This document shows positions 8,226 through 17,000 of a stretch of DNA of 46,468 nucleotides, in pieces. The stretch is taken from contig JAJDNW010000013.1 of the NCBI GenBank assembly GCA_022340465.1, positions 1-46,468 of the forward strand. The letters are read 5' to 3'. Source of the DNA: Deltaproteobacteria bacterium (GTDB lineage Bacteria > Desulfobacterota > Desulfobacteria > Desulfobacterales > B30-G6). Made by a program: the position numbers and the translations under genes. How positions within the stretch are numbered: the first letter of the stretch is position 1; the number at the start of each line of letters is the position of its first letter. The notes under the pieces were generated by a model, which searched no databases, was not told the origin of the DNA, and saw nothing but the letters and a program-made list of their open reading frames with translations.

Positions 8226-8888
8226 ATGGAACAAAAACAAACACTGATAATAGTCGAGGACCATCAGCTCTTTCGTGATGGTCTCAAATCGATGCTCAAC
8301 AAACGTGCGGACATTCAGATTGTAGGCGAAGCTGAAGACGGTATCGAAGCTGTAAAGCTGATTCGAAAGTTAAAACCGGATATGGTCTTGCTGGATCTAT
8401 CCATGCCTAAAATGGGGGGAATTTCTGTGTTGAAAGATGTCAAACGCGAATTGCCGGACACGCACATCCTCCTGTTGACCATTCATGAATCCGATCAGCA
8501 TGTTCTGGAGGCCTTCGAAGCAGGCGCTGATGGCTATTGCATCAAGGATTCCAGCCGCCAGGAGTTAATGCTGGCAATCGACAGTGTTTTACAAGGGAAA
8601 ACATATATCAGCCCGGGTATTTCAAATCAGGTTATGGAGGGCTTTTTATCAAGTCAGAAAAAACTGAAAAAGAAGTCACGCTGGCAGAGCGTTACGCAGC
8701 GTGAACGCGAAGTTTTAAAACTGGTGGCAGAAGGCTGCACCAACATTGAAATCGGAGAACTTCTGCACATCAGTGTCAAAACCGTTGAGAAACACCGCGC
8801 CAACCTGATCGGCAAACTCGATTTACACAATGTTGCCCAACTAACGGCCTATGCCATCCAAAAAGGTCTGGTCGAGACCCCGAAATAA
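8226..8888 (+). CDS. NarL/LuxR-family response regulator
   Basis: The 220-residue protein has an N-terminal receiver (1-125) with E11/D12, phosphoacceptor D57 in LLDLSMPKMGG, Thr in LLLTIHE and K108 in CIKDSS, all present. The C-terminal helix-turn-helix (about 153-215) has VTQREREVLKLVAEGCTNIEIGELLHISVKTVEKHRANL, the classic LuxR/GerE signature. It is a DNA-binding transcription factor activated by phosphorylation. The histidine kinase gene starts 71 bp downstream on the same strand, so the two probably form a pair. Target genes may be the adjacent stress and carbohydrate genes (inference). Confidence 0.93.
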   Translation: MEQKQTLIIVEDHQLFRDGLKSMLNKRADIQIVGEAEDGIEAVKLIRKLKPDMVLLDLSMPKMGGISVLKDVKRELPDTHILLLTIHESDQHVLEAFEAGADGYCIKDSSRQELMLAIDSVLQGKTYISPGISNQVMEGFLSSQKKLKKKSRWQSVTQREREVLKLVAEGCTNIEIGELLHISVKTVEKHRANLIGKLDLHNVAQLTAYAIQKGLVETPK

Positions 8889-8959
8889 TCTCACACTGCC
8901 TGCCGGACAGCCGTCAGCATTGAAGCATCGGGCATGAACCTCTGAACGCGACACCGATT

Positions 8960-9799
8960 ATGACAAAAAGGCGACAGATACCATATGATAAAAAGCGCCA
9001 CCAGGAAGATGTGACAGACCAGGTGAAACCATCCTCGCTCATTAGAGAGAGAGACATCCATGCTGTTGTTTCCGAACTGAAAAGGGAAATCACCGGTCAT
9101 CAGCATACCGCCACAGCACCGACCCTTTCCCGTGAACGAATAAAACAGCTTTCCAAACGAAGTCTGAGTATGTTGGAGGCAGACCGTAGAACAATTTCCA
9201 AGGAACTCCATGACAGCATCGGTACCAGCCTGGCGGCTATCAAGTTCAGTCTCGAAGAAAAGGAATCGATGCGAAAGGAGAATAACGGCCACTTGGATGA
9301 GTCCCTGGATCAGGAGATCACCTATCTTTTCAATATTATTAAAGAAACCAAACGTATTTCAGCTCATTTGCGGCCCACCACCCTGGATGATCTGGGACTG
9401 ATGGCGACCATCGAATGGTACCTGCGCCAGTTCAAACAAATGTATGGAAAGATCCGCATTGAGTATACACCAGAAATCGGGGAAGGGGATATATCCGAAG
9501 ATGTGAAAATTATCCTTTACCGTATCATCCAGGAAGGGCTCACTAATGCCGAGAAACACAGTCAGGCAGATATCGTCAGGTTACGCTTGCGATATAGCGA
9601 GGACCATCGTTCCATCTGTCTCAAAATTGAAGACAACGGTCTTGGTTTCGATGTTGCCGAGGTATTATCTGATAAGGATCCGCTCAGCGGTTACGGCCTC
9701 TTTGCCATGCAGGAACGCTGCCAAATATACGGCGGTAGCTTCCATATCGACTCTGAACCAGGTCAGGGAACCGTAGTCACTGCCATTCTTCCTGCCTGA
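8960..9799 (+). CDS. Soluble histidine kinase, NarX/DesK type (HisKA_3)
   Basis: The 279-residue protein has its phosphoacceptor H84 in SKELHDSIGTSLAAIK, the HisKA_3 motif that pairs with NarL-type regulators. The HATPase domain follows: EGLTNAEKHSQA (N box), IEDNGLGFD (G1), GYGLFAMQER and GGSFHIDSEPGQGTVVTAILPA. No membrane helix or PAS/GAF domain is visible in the 70-residue charged N-terminus, so the signal must be cytosolic or delivered by a partner. The ribosome site at the start is weak. It pairs with the response regulator just upstream. Confidence 0.92.
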   Translation: MTKRRQIPYDKKRHQEDVTDQVKPSSLIRERDIHAVVSELKREITGHQHTATAPTLSRERIKQLSKRSLSMLEADRRTISKELHDSIGTSLAAIKFSLEEKESMRKENNGHLDESLDQEITYLFNIIKETKRISAHLRPTTLDDLGLMATIEWYLRQFKQMYGKIRIEYTPEIGEGDISEDVKIILYRIIQEGLTNAEKHSQADIVRLRLRYSEDHRSICLKIEDNGLGFDVAEVLSDKDPLSGYGLFAMQERCQIYGGSFHIDSEPGQGTVVTAILPA

Positions 9800-9905
9800 T
9801 GCCTGCATGGGGTCTTTTACATCTTAACCTTTCCGTACTGATTCGGAAAACATGCTGACCCTCCTTAAGGACCGATACGTAAGCTTAAGCCCGTTTCAGG
9901 ACGAC

Positions 9906-10673
9906 TTAAAAGCGGAGGGACAGACACGTCAACCCGCCGTCCATCTTGCGGACTTCACTCACATCCAGCACGTGGAGGGGGATGCCCAAAGATTCGAGTT
10001 TGGCCTGCGTTCGCGGAAAGCCCTGGGGCACGATCAGATGCCCGTTGATCAACAGGCTGTTGCCCGCGTACGATTCATCCGGATCGAGCAGAATTTTCTC
10101 ATACGCGGCAAACGCATCCATACGGGCGAACGTCTCCGTCAGGAGAAGCGTGTTGGGGCCAACGATGTTCACGCCCGACTTGAGGTGCAGGCCGTCGCCC
10201 ACCGACACCGGCATCCAGGTGTTGCCGTAGCGGCTCAGAACGCCGCCCAGCTGTTCCGCCCCGGAACGGTTGGTTCTTTCCGAAATGCCGATAAAAAAGT
10301 GCGAGCCTACCATGAGTACATCTCCGCCGTCCAGAGTCCCGGGAGGCTCGATCCGTGCGAGGGTGCGATAACCCGCGAGCGCCGCTTCGACGGTCTTTTC
10401 TTCACCCTGCCGGGCCGGCGCTCCGGGGTTGGTGATCACGGCGATGTCGGGAGTCACCACCGCGGTATCCTCTACGAAGTGGGCGTCCGGAAACCCGGTT
10501 TCAGGCGGCAGGACGGTGACCGCCAGGCCCAATTCCCTCAGCATGCGTACGTAGGCATCGTGCTGGGTATTCATCAGATCGAAGTCCGGCCTGCCCAGGT
10601 CCGATGTTGTCAGGCCGTCTGCGAAATTGGGGCCGGGCTTTCTGACGATGGCACGCGTGAATTCGGTTTTCAT
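9906..10673 (-). CDS. ddaH: Dimethylarginine dimethylaminohydrolase (amidinotransferase fold)
   Basis: The 255-residue protein is typical of the family. Catalytic C250 lies in GGLTCLSLRF at the extreme C-terminus, H163 in DGLHLKSG, and acidic substrate residues in HFVEDTAVV and PPGTLDGGDV. The reaction is hydrolysis of N-omega-methylated arginine to citrulline plus methylamine or dimethylamine in the cytosol. It is divergent from a small transporter gene with about 90 bp between starts. A related hydrolase on another guanidino compound is possible, but the C-terminal motif set fits DDAH well. It provides nitrogen, in keeping with the pyrimidine-degradation locus that follows. Confidence 0.88.
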   Translation of the reverse strand: MKTEFTRAIVRKPGPNFADGLTTSDLGRPDFDLMNTQHDAYVRMLRELGLAVTVLPPETGFPDAHFVEDTAVVTPDIAVITNPGAPARQGEEKTVEAALAGYRTLARIEPPGTLDGGDVLMVGSHFFIGISERTNRSGAEQLGGVLSRYGNTWMPVSVGDGLHLKSGVNIVGPNTLLLTETFARMDAFAAYEKILLDPDESYAGNSLLINGHLIVPQGFPRTQAKLESLGIPLHVLDVSEVRKMDGGLTCLSLRF

Positions 10674-10765
10674 AATTGTAAAAAAAAGGTGGATTTTGTA
10701 TTTCTAAAAGCGATAGGCTCTCGACCGTTGTTTTTTAACTTTGCCCAATAAGGACCCCATGACGC

Positions 10766-11215
10766 ATGAACTCACAGCTACCCTATTTCGCTCTGGCCAT
10801 CGCAGCAGGATTCTGTCTGCCAACGCAGGCGGGCATCAACTCCCGGCTTAACCTCTGGACCCAATCCCCGATTCTGGCGGCAGCCATTTCCTTTGCCGTT
10901 GGAACGGCCGCCCTTGTCATCTACGCCGTCGTATTGCGCGTGCCCGTACCCAGCCTCTCCGGTGCGGGCCAACACCCATGGTGGGTCTGGTCGGGTGGAT
11001 TTCTGGGCGCTTTTCTGGTCGCTGCCACGGTTGTCCTGGCCCCCCGGTTGAGTGCCGGCACCATGGTTGCGCTGATCATAGCCGGCCAGATGTTGACCTC
11101 CATCGTGCTCGATCATTTCGGATTGGTAGGCTACCCCGTCCACGCGGTAAACGGCCTGCGGATCGTGGGGGTCGCCCTGCTGGTGGGAGGCGTGGTGCTG
11201 ATCAGTACGAACTAA
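10766..11215 (+). CDS. DMT-superfamily small membrane transporter (YdcZ/DUF606)
   Basis: The 149-residue, five-helix membrane protein contains QAGINSRLNLWTQSPILAAAISFAVGTAAL and GALVA-like helices (GGFLGAFLVAATVVLAPRLSAGTMVALIIAGQM) characteristic of the YdcZ/DUF606 family in the drug/metabolite transporter superfamily. Half-size members probably function as dimers. Its position between the arginine-derivative hydrolase and the pyrimidine operon suggests uptake or export of a small nitrogenous metabolite, but the substrate is unknown. It converges on hydA with a strong shared terminator between them. Confidence 0.85.
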   Translation: MNSQLPYFALAIAAGFCLPTQAGINSRLNLWTQSPILAAAISFAVGTAALVIYAVVLRVPVPSLSGAGQHPWWVWSGGFLGAFLVAATVVLAPRLSAGTMVALIIAGQMLTSIVLDHFGLVGYPVHAVNGLRIVGVALLVGGVVLISTN

Positions 11216-11218
11216 AAC

Positions 11219-11256
11219 ATCCACCCAGCCGAAAACGGCTGGGTGGATTCGGTTTT
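11219..11256. terminator. Bidirectional terminator between ydcZ-like gene and hydA
   Basis: A perfect 13-bp stem (ATCCACCCAGCCG at 11219-11231, complement at 11236-11248) with an AAAA loop, flanked by a T-run on both strands. It serves both convergent genes; its right edge touches the hydA stop codon. Confidence 0.9.
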
Positions 11257-12646
11257 AGAAGCCTTCAAAGGGCTCGCGTTTCACGAAACGGCCGCGGCCG
11301 ACCTCGCCGACGAACGCCACACGATCGTTCTGCCACTCGGCAACCTTTTTTCCCCGGGAATAGACGATAGAGGGCATTCCGGTCATCTCCATTCCCTCAT
11401 AGGGGGTGTAGTCCACATTCTGATGCAGCTTCTCCTGGGTTATGGTGAACTTCTGCTCCGGGTCGAAAACCACCAGATCGGCATCCTTGCCCACCTTTAT
11501 CTCCCCCTTGTCCTTGAGGCCGAACATGCGCGCCGTCCCGGTGGAGACGAGGTCCACCATGCGTTCGAGGCTGATGCGCCCCTTGACTACACCCTCCGAA
11601 TGCATGAGCATCAGCAGGGTCTCGATTCCCGGCGCACCATTGGGTATTTTTTTGTAGTCGTCCTTGCCGAACATGTCCTTCTTCCCTTTAAAATCAAAGG
11701 GGCAGTGATCCGTCGCCACCACCTGCAGGTCCCCGCTGTTCAAACCGCCCCACAGGGCCTCGAGGCTTTCGGTGGTCCTGAGCGGCGGTGACATCACGTA
11801 TTTGGCGCCGGCAAAGTCGGGCTCCTTGTAGCGCTCTTCATCCATCAGAAGGTACTGCGGACAGGTTTCCGCAAACACATCGACGCCCCTGTCGCGGGCT
11901 TCCCGCACCTTGGCAAGGCCCTCTTTGGAGGACAGGTGGACGATGTAAATGCGCGACCCTGTCAGTTCCACCATTTTTGCGGCCCTGGCGATGGCCTCTT
12001 CTTCGGCGATGTTGGGCCGGCTGACGGCATGGTAATAGGGGGCCAGTTTGCCCTCTTTTTCCAGAACCTCGTTCATGTGCTGGATGATGTAAACGTTCTC
12101 GGCGTGGACCTGTACCAGGCCGCCGTATTTTTTGGTTTCCTCCAGCAACTTGATCATGGTGGCATCATCCACCCTGAAATCATACACCATGAATATCTTG
12201 AAACTGGGCGTCCCGTAATCCAGCACCGCTTTTTTCACCTCGGCAATCACTTCCGGTCGGGGATCCATGACCGCCGGGTGCAAAGAGTAGTCCACGGCGA
12301 CCTTTCCCGCCGCCCAGGACTGTTTTCTCTCGATGGCCTCGAGCAGGGATTCCCCCTTCTGCTGGAGGTCGAAGTCCACCACCGTGGTCACACCGCCACA
12401 GGCCGCCGCAACGGTTCCGGTTTCATAATCATCCTGGGCGCTGGTGCCCATGAACGGCATGGAAATGTGAGTGTGGGGATCGATGGCCCCCGGCAAAACA
12501 TATTTTCCCGATGCATCCACCACTTCGTCCGCGGGTTGATCGAGGTCCTTGCCGATGGTTTTGATCTTGTCACCTTCGGCATAAACATCGGCGACATAAC
12601 GCCCGGTAGAGGTTACGATGGTACCTCCTTTAACAAGTACACTCAT
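11255..12646 (-). CDS. hydA: Dihydropyrimidinase / D-hydantoinase
   Basis: The 463-residue protein is full length for the family. Metal ligands H58 and H60 lie in GAIDPHTHISMPF. K150, the carboxylated bridging lysine, is in FKIFMVYD; further ligands are in QVHAEN and VHLSS, and the catalytic Asp is in VATDHCPF. It hydrolyses dihydrouracil or dihydrothymine to the N-carbamoyl-beta-amino acid. The start has AAGGAGGG upstream. The gene overlaps preA by 17 bp and is last in preT-preA-hydA, so translation is probably coupled. Context makes dihydropyrimidine, not a synthetic hydantoin or allantoin, the substrate. Confidence 0.95.
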   Translation of the reverse strand: MSVLVKGGTIVTSTGRYVADVYAEGDKIKTIGKDLDQPADEVVDASGKYVLPGAIDPHTHISMPFMGTSAQDDYETGTVAAACGGVTTVVDFDLQQKGESLLEAIERKQSWAAGKVAVDYSLHPAVMDPRPEVIAEVKKAVLDYGTPSFKIFMVYDFRVDDATMIKLLEETKKYGGLVQVHAENVYIIQHMNEVLEKEGKLAPYYHAVSRPNIAEEEAIARAAKMVELTGSRIYIVHLSSKEGLAKVREARDRGVDVFAETCPQYLLMDEERYKEPDFAGAKYVMSPPLRTTESLEALWGGLNSGDLQVVATDHCPFDFKGKKDMFGKDDYKKIPNGAPGIETLLMLMHSEGVVKGRISLERMVDLVSTGTARMFGLKDKGEIKVGKDADLVVFDPEQKFTITQEKLHQNVDYTPYEGMEMTGMPSIVYSRGKKVAEWQNDRVAFVGEVGRGRFVKREPFEGF

Positions 12647-13943
12647 TGGGTCCCTCCTTGGTAAAAGGTTCTAGCGTTATCTCACTCTCCAGGCTCTTGT
12701 CCATCACCTGGGTTTCCTTGCGGCGCCACGTTGCGGGCATCTCCTTGAAAGTGATCAGTCCCGGCACCGGACACACGAAGCTGCAAATCATGCAACTGAG
12801 GCACTTGTCTTCGATCAAGGTCGGCCGGCGCTGCGCGGCATCCCACTCGAGGGCCTGGCCGGCGGCATCGTTGCAAACGATGTAGCATTGCCCGCAGCCA
12901 ATGCACTTTTCGAGATCGTACTGGGTAATGCCCTGGCGCGCCAGGTCGAAATGATCCGTGGTTTTCAGGTTCGGCAGCGCCTTGCCCACCAACTCGCTGA
13001 CCTTGCCGACCCCTCGCTGGGCCATGAAGTCGGACAATCCCTCGATCATATCCTCGACAATCCTGTACCCGTAGTGCATGATCCCGGTGGTCACCTGGAT
13101 CGTCGACGCCCCCAGCAGGATGTATTCCAGAGCGTCTATCCAGGTTTCGATGCCGCCGATTCCGGAAAGCGGCAGGGCCAGGTCCATGCACTGGGCCATG
13201 TCGGCGATGAAATGCAGACCGATGGGCTTGATGGCCGGGCCGGAGGTGCCGCTGACGGCGCCGATACCGAAAATATTGGGCTTGGGGACCAGGTCATCCA
13301 GGCCGATTTCGGAAATGCCGCTCACCGTGTTGATGGCCGATATGGCGTCGGCCCCGCCGTTTTTGGCGTGCAGGGCGGGCTCCTTCATGTCGGTGATGTT
13401 GGGCGTCATCTTGGCGATGACCGGTATGGAAACGGTGTTCTTGACCGTTGTCGTGAATTTTTCAATCAGGTCGAACGCCTGGCCCACGTGGTGGCCGCTT
13501 CCCTCGATGCACATGTGGGGGCATGAAAAATTGAGCTCCAGCATGTCGGCGCCGTTGTCCTCGGCCACTTTGGCCAGATAGGCCCACTCGTCGTTGGAAA
13601 AACCCATGATGCTGGAAATGAGCACATGATCCGGATAGTGTTTTTTCAGGTAAAGAAAGTCCGCCAGGTTGTCCTTCAGCGGCCGGTCGGATATCTGCTC
13701 GACGTTCTGAACCCCCACCACTCTTTTGGCCCCGTAGTGAAAAGCGTTCATTCTCGGAGAGGGGTGGATGATGGGCAGACGATCCGAATTCAAGGTTTTG
13801 AAGACCACCCCGGCCCAGCCGGCTTCAAACGACCGTGCCACCATCTCGGCGCTGTTGGACACCGGAGACGAGGAAAGCAGAAACGGATTTTTAAAGGTTT
13901 TTCCGCAAAATTCGATGGAAAGATCTATGGATTGATTGGACAT
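12630..13943 (-). CDS. preA: NAD-dependent dihydropyrimidine dehydrogenase, subunit PreA
   Basis: The 437-residue protein has an N-terminal FMN-binding TIM barrel like dihydroorotate dehydrogenase (FKNPFLLSSSPVSNS, LELNFSCPH, AISAINTVSG, GIGGIETWIDALEYILLGA), followed by two 4Fe-4S motifs, KCIGCGQCYIVC and KCLSCMICSFVCP. It forms the pyrimidine-reducing subunit that acts with PreT, reducing uracil and thymine to their 5,6-dihydro forms. It has a longer C-terminal tail than the E. coli protein, ending in CTC. It has a GGAGGAG ribosome site and overlaps hydA. The assignment is strong by motif and context. Confidence 0.95.
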   Translation of the reverse strand: MSNQSIDLSIEFCGKTFKNPFLLSSSPVSNSAEMVARSFEAGWAGVVFKTLNSDRLPIIHPSPRMNAFHYGAKRVVGVQNVEQISDRPLKDNLADFLYLKKHYPDHVLISSIMGFSNDEWAYLAKVAEDNGADMLELNFSCPHMCIEGSGHHVGQAFDLIEKFTTTVKNTVSIPVIAKMTPNITDMKEPALHAKNGGADAISAINTVSGISEIGLDDLVPKPNIFGIGAVSGTSGPAIKPIGLHFIADMAQCMDLALPLSGIGGIETWIDALEYILLGASTIQVTTGIMHYGYRIVEDMIEGLSDFMAQRGVGKVSELVGKALPNLKTTDHFDLARQGITQYDLEKCIGCGQCYIVCNDAAGQALEWDAAQRRPTLIEDKCLSCMICSFVCPVPGLITFKEMPATWRRKETQVMDKSLESEITLEPFTKEGPNECTC

Positions 13944-14107
13944 GCTATCTCCTCCTATTTACTGAAAACCCCATCATGTTTGCACAGGATTTTTTCTCCG
14001 CTTTCATTTGCATGGATATATTGAGTCATTTGAAATTATTTAGAATTTAGATATTGGAATTTCCAATTTTTCCCGGGTTGGGATTTAGCTTTTTATATTT
14101 TTCCCAC

Positions 14108-15445
14108 CTAAATTGAGGTCTCGTTCAAGTAAGCGCTAATGGACCTTGCCGCCACCTTTCCGTCCTGGACGGCTTTGACCACCAGGGCGGGCCCCCTGAC
14201 GATGTCGCCGCCGGCAAAGATACCCGCCACCGAGGTCTTGCCGGTACCGGCATCGACCCGGATCAACTTTTTAGCGTCCAAATCGACGTTGGGGTACCAA
14301 GCCGGTGAGGCTTCGTCGGCCTTGTTGCCGATCGCTTCGATGACCAGGTCGGCCGCCAGGACCCATTCGGATCCCTCGATGTTGACCGGTGCCCGCCGCC
14401 CGGACGCGTCCGCTTCCCCCAGGGCCGTGCGGACGAGTTTGAGGCCTGTAACGCGTCCGTTGTCGTCCGCCACGATATCCACGGGCTGGTTCAACAGCAG
14501 AAAGTGAACGCCTTCCTGAAGCGCATCCATCTTTTCATCCTCTTCGGCCGGCATCTGGGTATAGGAGCGCCGGTAAACGAGATAAACATCCCTGGCGCCC
14601 AGCCGGATGGCCGATCCCACACAGTCCATGGCCACGGAGCCGCCGCCGACCACCGCCACGGTCTTGTTTTCGATTTTGCGGGCGTATGCATCGATGCTCC
14701 CGTCGCGCAGCCCTTGGAGGTAGGCCACCGAACTGTATAGGCCCTCCACATCCGCACCGCCGTCTTTGAGACGCACGGCATCCCACAAACCCGGTGCCAG
14801 GAAAACGGCCCGGTAGCCTTTCTCGAGAAGGTCTTCAGCCCCGTTCTCCGCATCTATCGGAGCCGAGCACTTGAACTCGACGCCCAGTTTTTTAATGTCC
14901 TCCATCTCGCCGGCCAGGAAATCCATGTCAAACCGGTAGGATACCACCCCGTAGCGCAGGACGCCCCCCGGCTCCGGGCGCGCTTCGAAAACCGTGACCG
15001 GGTAGCCTTCTTTGGCCAGTTCGGCGGCGCAACTCAGCCCAGCCGGACCCGACCCTACGACCGCCACTTTTTCCGGTCGCGCGTCCCCCTTTTCGAGCAC
15101 GGTGATACCCGTATTCCGGGCATGCTCGATCAGGAAGCGTTGAATTTTGCCGATGGCGATGGGCTTCCCGATACCTGTCGCGCTGCACTCCTTTTCACAC
15201 AGCTCGGCGGTCGGGCATAATACCCCACAGGCCCCTCCCAAAACATTGTTGGTTTTTACGGTGCGGACAGCACCAACCACATTGCGGAATCGCAGCTTCC
15301 TGATGAAAGTTGCCGGATCGGTTTCCGCGGGGCATCCCTTGGAACACGGTGCGTCATGGCATAGCAGACAGCGGTCTGCCTCGGCGATGGCCTGCCCCAG
15401 GTCGAACCCTTCTTTCATTTTGCTGAACTTTTCCAGGTAACTCAC
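14108..15445 (-). CDS. preT: NAD-dependent dihydropyrimidine dehydrogenase, subunit PreT
   Basis: The 445-residue protein starts at GTG 15445 after AAGGAGGG. The N-terminal iron-sulfur region has CLLCHDAPCSKGCP and ACGVLCPTAELCEKEC. The FAD site is KVAVVGSGPAGLSCAAELAKEG and the NAD(P) site is KTVAVVGGGSVAMDCVGSAIRLG, with a late IFAGGDIVRGPALVVKAVQDGK. This is the glutamate-synthase-small-subunit-like partner that passes electrons from NADH to PreA. Because GltD shares the layout, the preA gene 164 bp downstream is what fixes the identity. First gene of the minus-strand operon, divergent from the beta-ureidopropionase gene. Confidence 0.92.
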   Translation of the reverse strand: MSYLEKFSKMKEGFDLGQAIAEADRCLLCHDAPCSKGCPAETDPATFIRKLRFRNVVGAVRTVKTNNVLGGACGVLCPTAELCEKECSATGIGKPIAIGKIQRFLIEHARNTGITVLEKGDARPEKVAVVGSGPAGLSCAAELAKEGYPVTVFEARPEPGGVLRYGVVSYRFDMDFLAGEMEDIKKLGVEFKCSAPIDAENGAEDLLEKGYRAVFLAPGLWDAVRLKDGGADVEGLYSSVAYLQGLRDGSIDAYARKIENKTVAVVGGGSVAMDCVGSAIRLGARDVYLVYRRSYTQMPAEEDEKMDALQEGVHFLLLNQPVDIVADDNGRVTGLKLVRTALGEADASGRRAPVNIEGSEWVLAADLVIEAIGNKADEASPAWYPNVDLDAKKLIRVDAGTGKTSVAGIFAGGDIVRGPALVVKAVQDGKVAARSISAYLNETSI

Positions 15446-15968
15446 AGGCTCCCTCCTTGTCTCTGTCTCTTTAGAGATCTACTGAATTCTTTGCCTGATG
15501 CAACGGTTACGCATCACGCCCCCCGCTTGTCGCTACAAGGGCAATTTAAGCCTGAATAAAAAAAGTAATTATAATTCAATCTCTTTGGGATGACAATAAA
15601 AAAATTTAATCTATCACTGATCGGGGTGAACGTTCACGACGCTGCCCAGACCCCACCGCAGGGTGTGGACAGGCGTCCAAGGCAATCGGTTTTTTTTATT
15701 GTCGCCCTGCCCCTAAAAAACCTTGACGACCGCTCGATTCCTAGGTTACAAAACGGACAAATTATAGCTACATATAGGTGATCATCCGTCATGCAGGGGC
15801 TCGGAGCTTCCCGCAGGCGGCATGCTTCAAAGACACCACGTCTCCGATCGTTTATGTTCCAATCACAAAGACAGCTAGCGGCAGGCTTTCTCGATATAGG
15901 ACAAACCTATTCGGATGGCTGACCGCAGGCTGAAAACCAACACATTACGACCATGAAAGGGGTTCGTC
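15446..15968. other. 523-bp divergent control region of the pyrimidine locus
   Basis: No gene is supported here. It separates preT (minus) and the beta-ureidopropionase gene (plus), so promoters for both must lie inside it. Short inverted repeats include CTTGT...ACAAG at 15526-15539 and ATAGG...CCTAT at 15896-15910, the latter about 60 bp before the plus-strand start. The middle is A+T-rich around 15550-15610. No riboswitch was recognised. Confidence 0.5.
15526..15539. promoter_or_regulatory. Inverted repeat upstream of preT, possible GntR-family site
   Basis: CTTGT and ACAAG arms with a four-base centre lie about 81 bp upstream of preT. The arms resemble those of the larger palindrome before the GntR gene (TTTGT...ACAAA, five-base centre). 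A common regulator is an inference from that partial likeness only. Confidence 0.3.
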
Positions 15969-16838
15969 ATGTCAAGAATCGTCAAATGCGCCCACATCCA
16001 AGCCTCCAACGCCAAACACGATGGCAGCCCTGCGGACATCAAGGCGGCCATGATCGAAAAACACATCCCGCTTATCGAGGAAGCCGGTGAGAAAGGGGTC
16101 AACATCCTCTGCCTGCAGGAAATATTCTACGGCCCCTATTTCTGCGCCGAACAGGACACCAAGTGGTATGCCACGGCCGAAACGGTTCCCGGGCCCACCA
16201 CCGACAGGTTGGCCGAATATGCCAAAACGTACAACATGGTGATGGTCATTCCGGTATACGAAATGGCCTTGGATGGCGTGTACTACAATACCGCCGCCGT
16301 AGTGGATGCCGACGGTAAATACCTGGGCAAGTTCAGGAAGGTTCAGATACCGCACACCTGGCCCGGCTTCTGGGAAAAGTTCTATTTCAAGCCCGGCAAC
16401 CTCGGATTCCCGGTGTTTCAGACCGCTTACGCTAAAATCGGCATATTCATCTGCTATGACCGCCATTTTCCCGAATGCGCCCGTGTCCTGGCCCTCAACG
16501 GCGCTGAAATCCTGTTTAACCCCTCGGCGACCACCGCGGGAAAATCCCAGTACCTCTGGGAACTGGAGCAACCGGCCCAAGCCGTGGCCAACGGGGTCTT
16601 TATCGGTGCCAACAATCGGGTCGGGCTTGAAAAACCATGGGAATTCGGCCGCTTTTACGGCTCCAGCTACTTTGTCGACCCGCGCGGCGAGATTATGGTC
16701 AGAGGCAGCGAGGACAAGGACGAGGTGGTGATCGCGGATCTGGATCTGGAGTTGATTCGCGAAGTCAGGGACGGATGGCAATTCTTCCGGGACCGACGGC
16801 CGGAAATGTACACGGAAATCTGTCAGCAATTGCCATAA
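15969..16838 (+). CDS. Beta-ureidopropionase / N-carbamoyl amide hydrolase (nitrilase superfamily)
   Basis: The 289-residue protein carries the nitrilase-superfamily triad: E51 in LCLQEIFYGPYF, K124 in GKFRKVQIPH and C162 in FICYDRHFPE. Branch features (YNTAAVVDADG, FNPSATTAGKSQYLWELEQPAQAVANGVFIGANNRVG) fit N-carbamoyl-beta-alanine or N-carbamoylputrescine hydrolases. With preTA and hydA across the divergent promoter region, hydrolysis of N-carbamoyl-beta-alanine to beta-alanine, CO2 and ammonia is the natural role. It heads the plus-strand series, 162 bp before the uracil permease. Motif assignment is secure, exact substrate inferred from context. Confidence 0.9.
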   Translation: MSRIVKCAHIQASNAKHDGSPADIKAAMIEKHIPLIEEAGEKGVNILCLQEIFYGPYFCAEQDTKWYATAETVPGPTTDRLAEYAKTYNMVMVIPVYEMALDGVYYNTAAVVDADGKYLGKFRKVQIPHTWPGFWEKFYFKPGNLGFPVFQTAYAKIGIFICYDRHFPECARVLALNGAEILFNPSATTAGKSQYLWELEQPAQAVANGVFIGANNRVGLEKPWEFGRFYGSSYFVDPRGEIMVRGSEDKDEVVIADLDLELIREVRDGWQFFRDRRPEMYTEICQQLP

Positions 16839-16858
16839 TAACATCGCTGTGCACTGTC

Positions 16859-16884
16859 ATGAAACGCGGCTGCGCCGCTACCTC
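16859..16884. repeat. REP-like hairpin, copy 1
   Basis: ATGAAACGCGGCTGCGCCGC contains GCGGC and GCCGC arms (16866-16870 and 16874-16878) around TGC. It matches the element at 41307 with a compensated base-pair change, and partly the one at 18596. It lies between the ureidopropionase and permease genes. Confidence 0.5.
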
Positions 16885-17000
16885 GACAAGCATCGTGAGC
16901 AGCCTGAAAACACCTGCTTCGGCAAGCGATCAAGATCTGATATGTTATATCCAAATAATCCCGTGTGCGGGACAACCATGGAAGGAGGAAAGGAGAACCT

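Noticed and set aside
9852-10751. A 299-codon plus-strand open frame across the dimethylarginine hydrolase gene.
   Set aside because: It mirrors the hydrolase frame exactly and lacks domains; the minus-strand protein has all catalytic residues.
12630-13943. Absence in PreA of the catalytic Cys known from mammalian dihydropyrimidine dehydrogenase (loop reads HHVGQ).
   Set aside because: As I recall it, the E. coli PreA sequence also has VGQ in this loop, so this is probably normal for bacterial PreA and not a defect.
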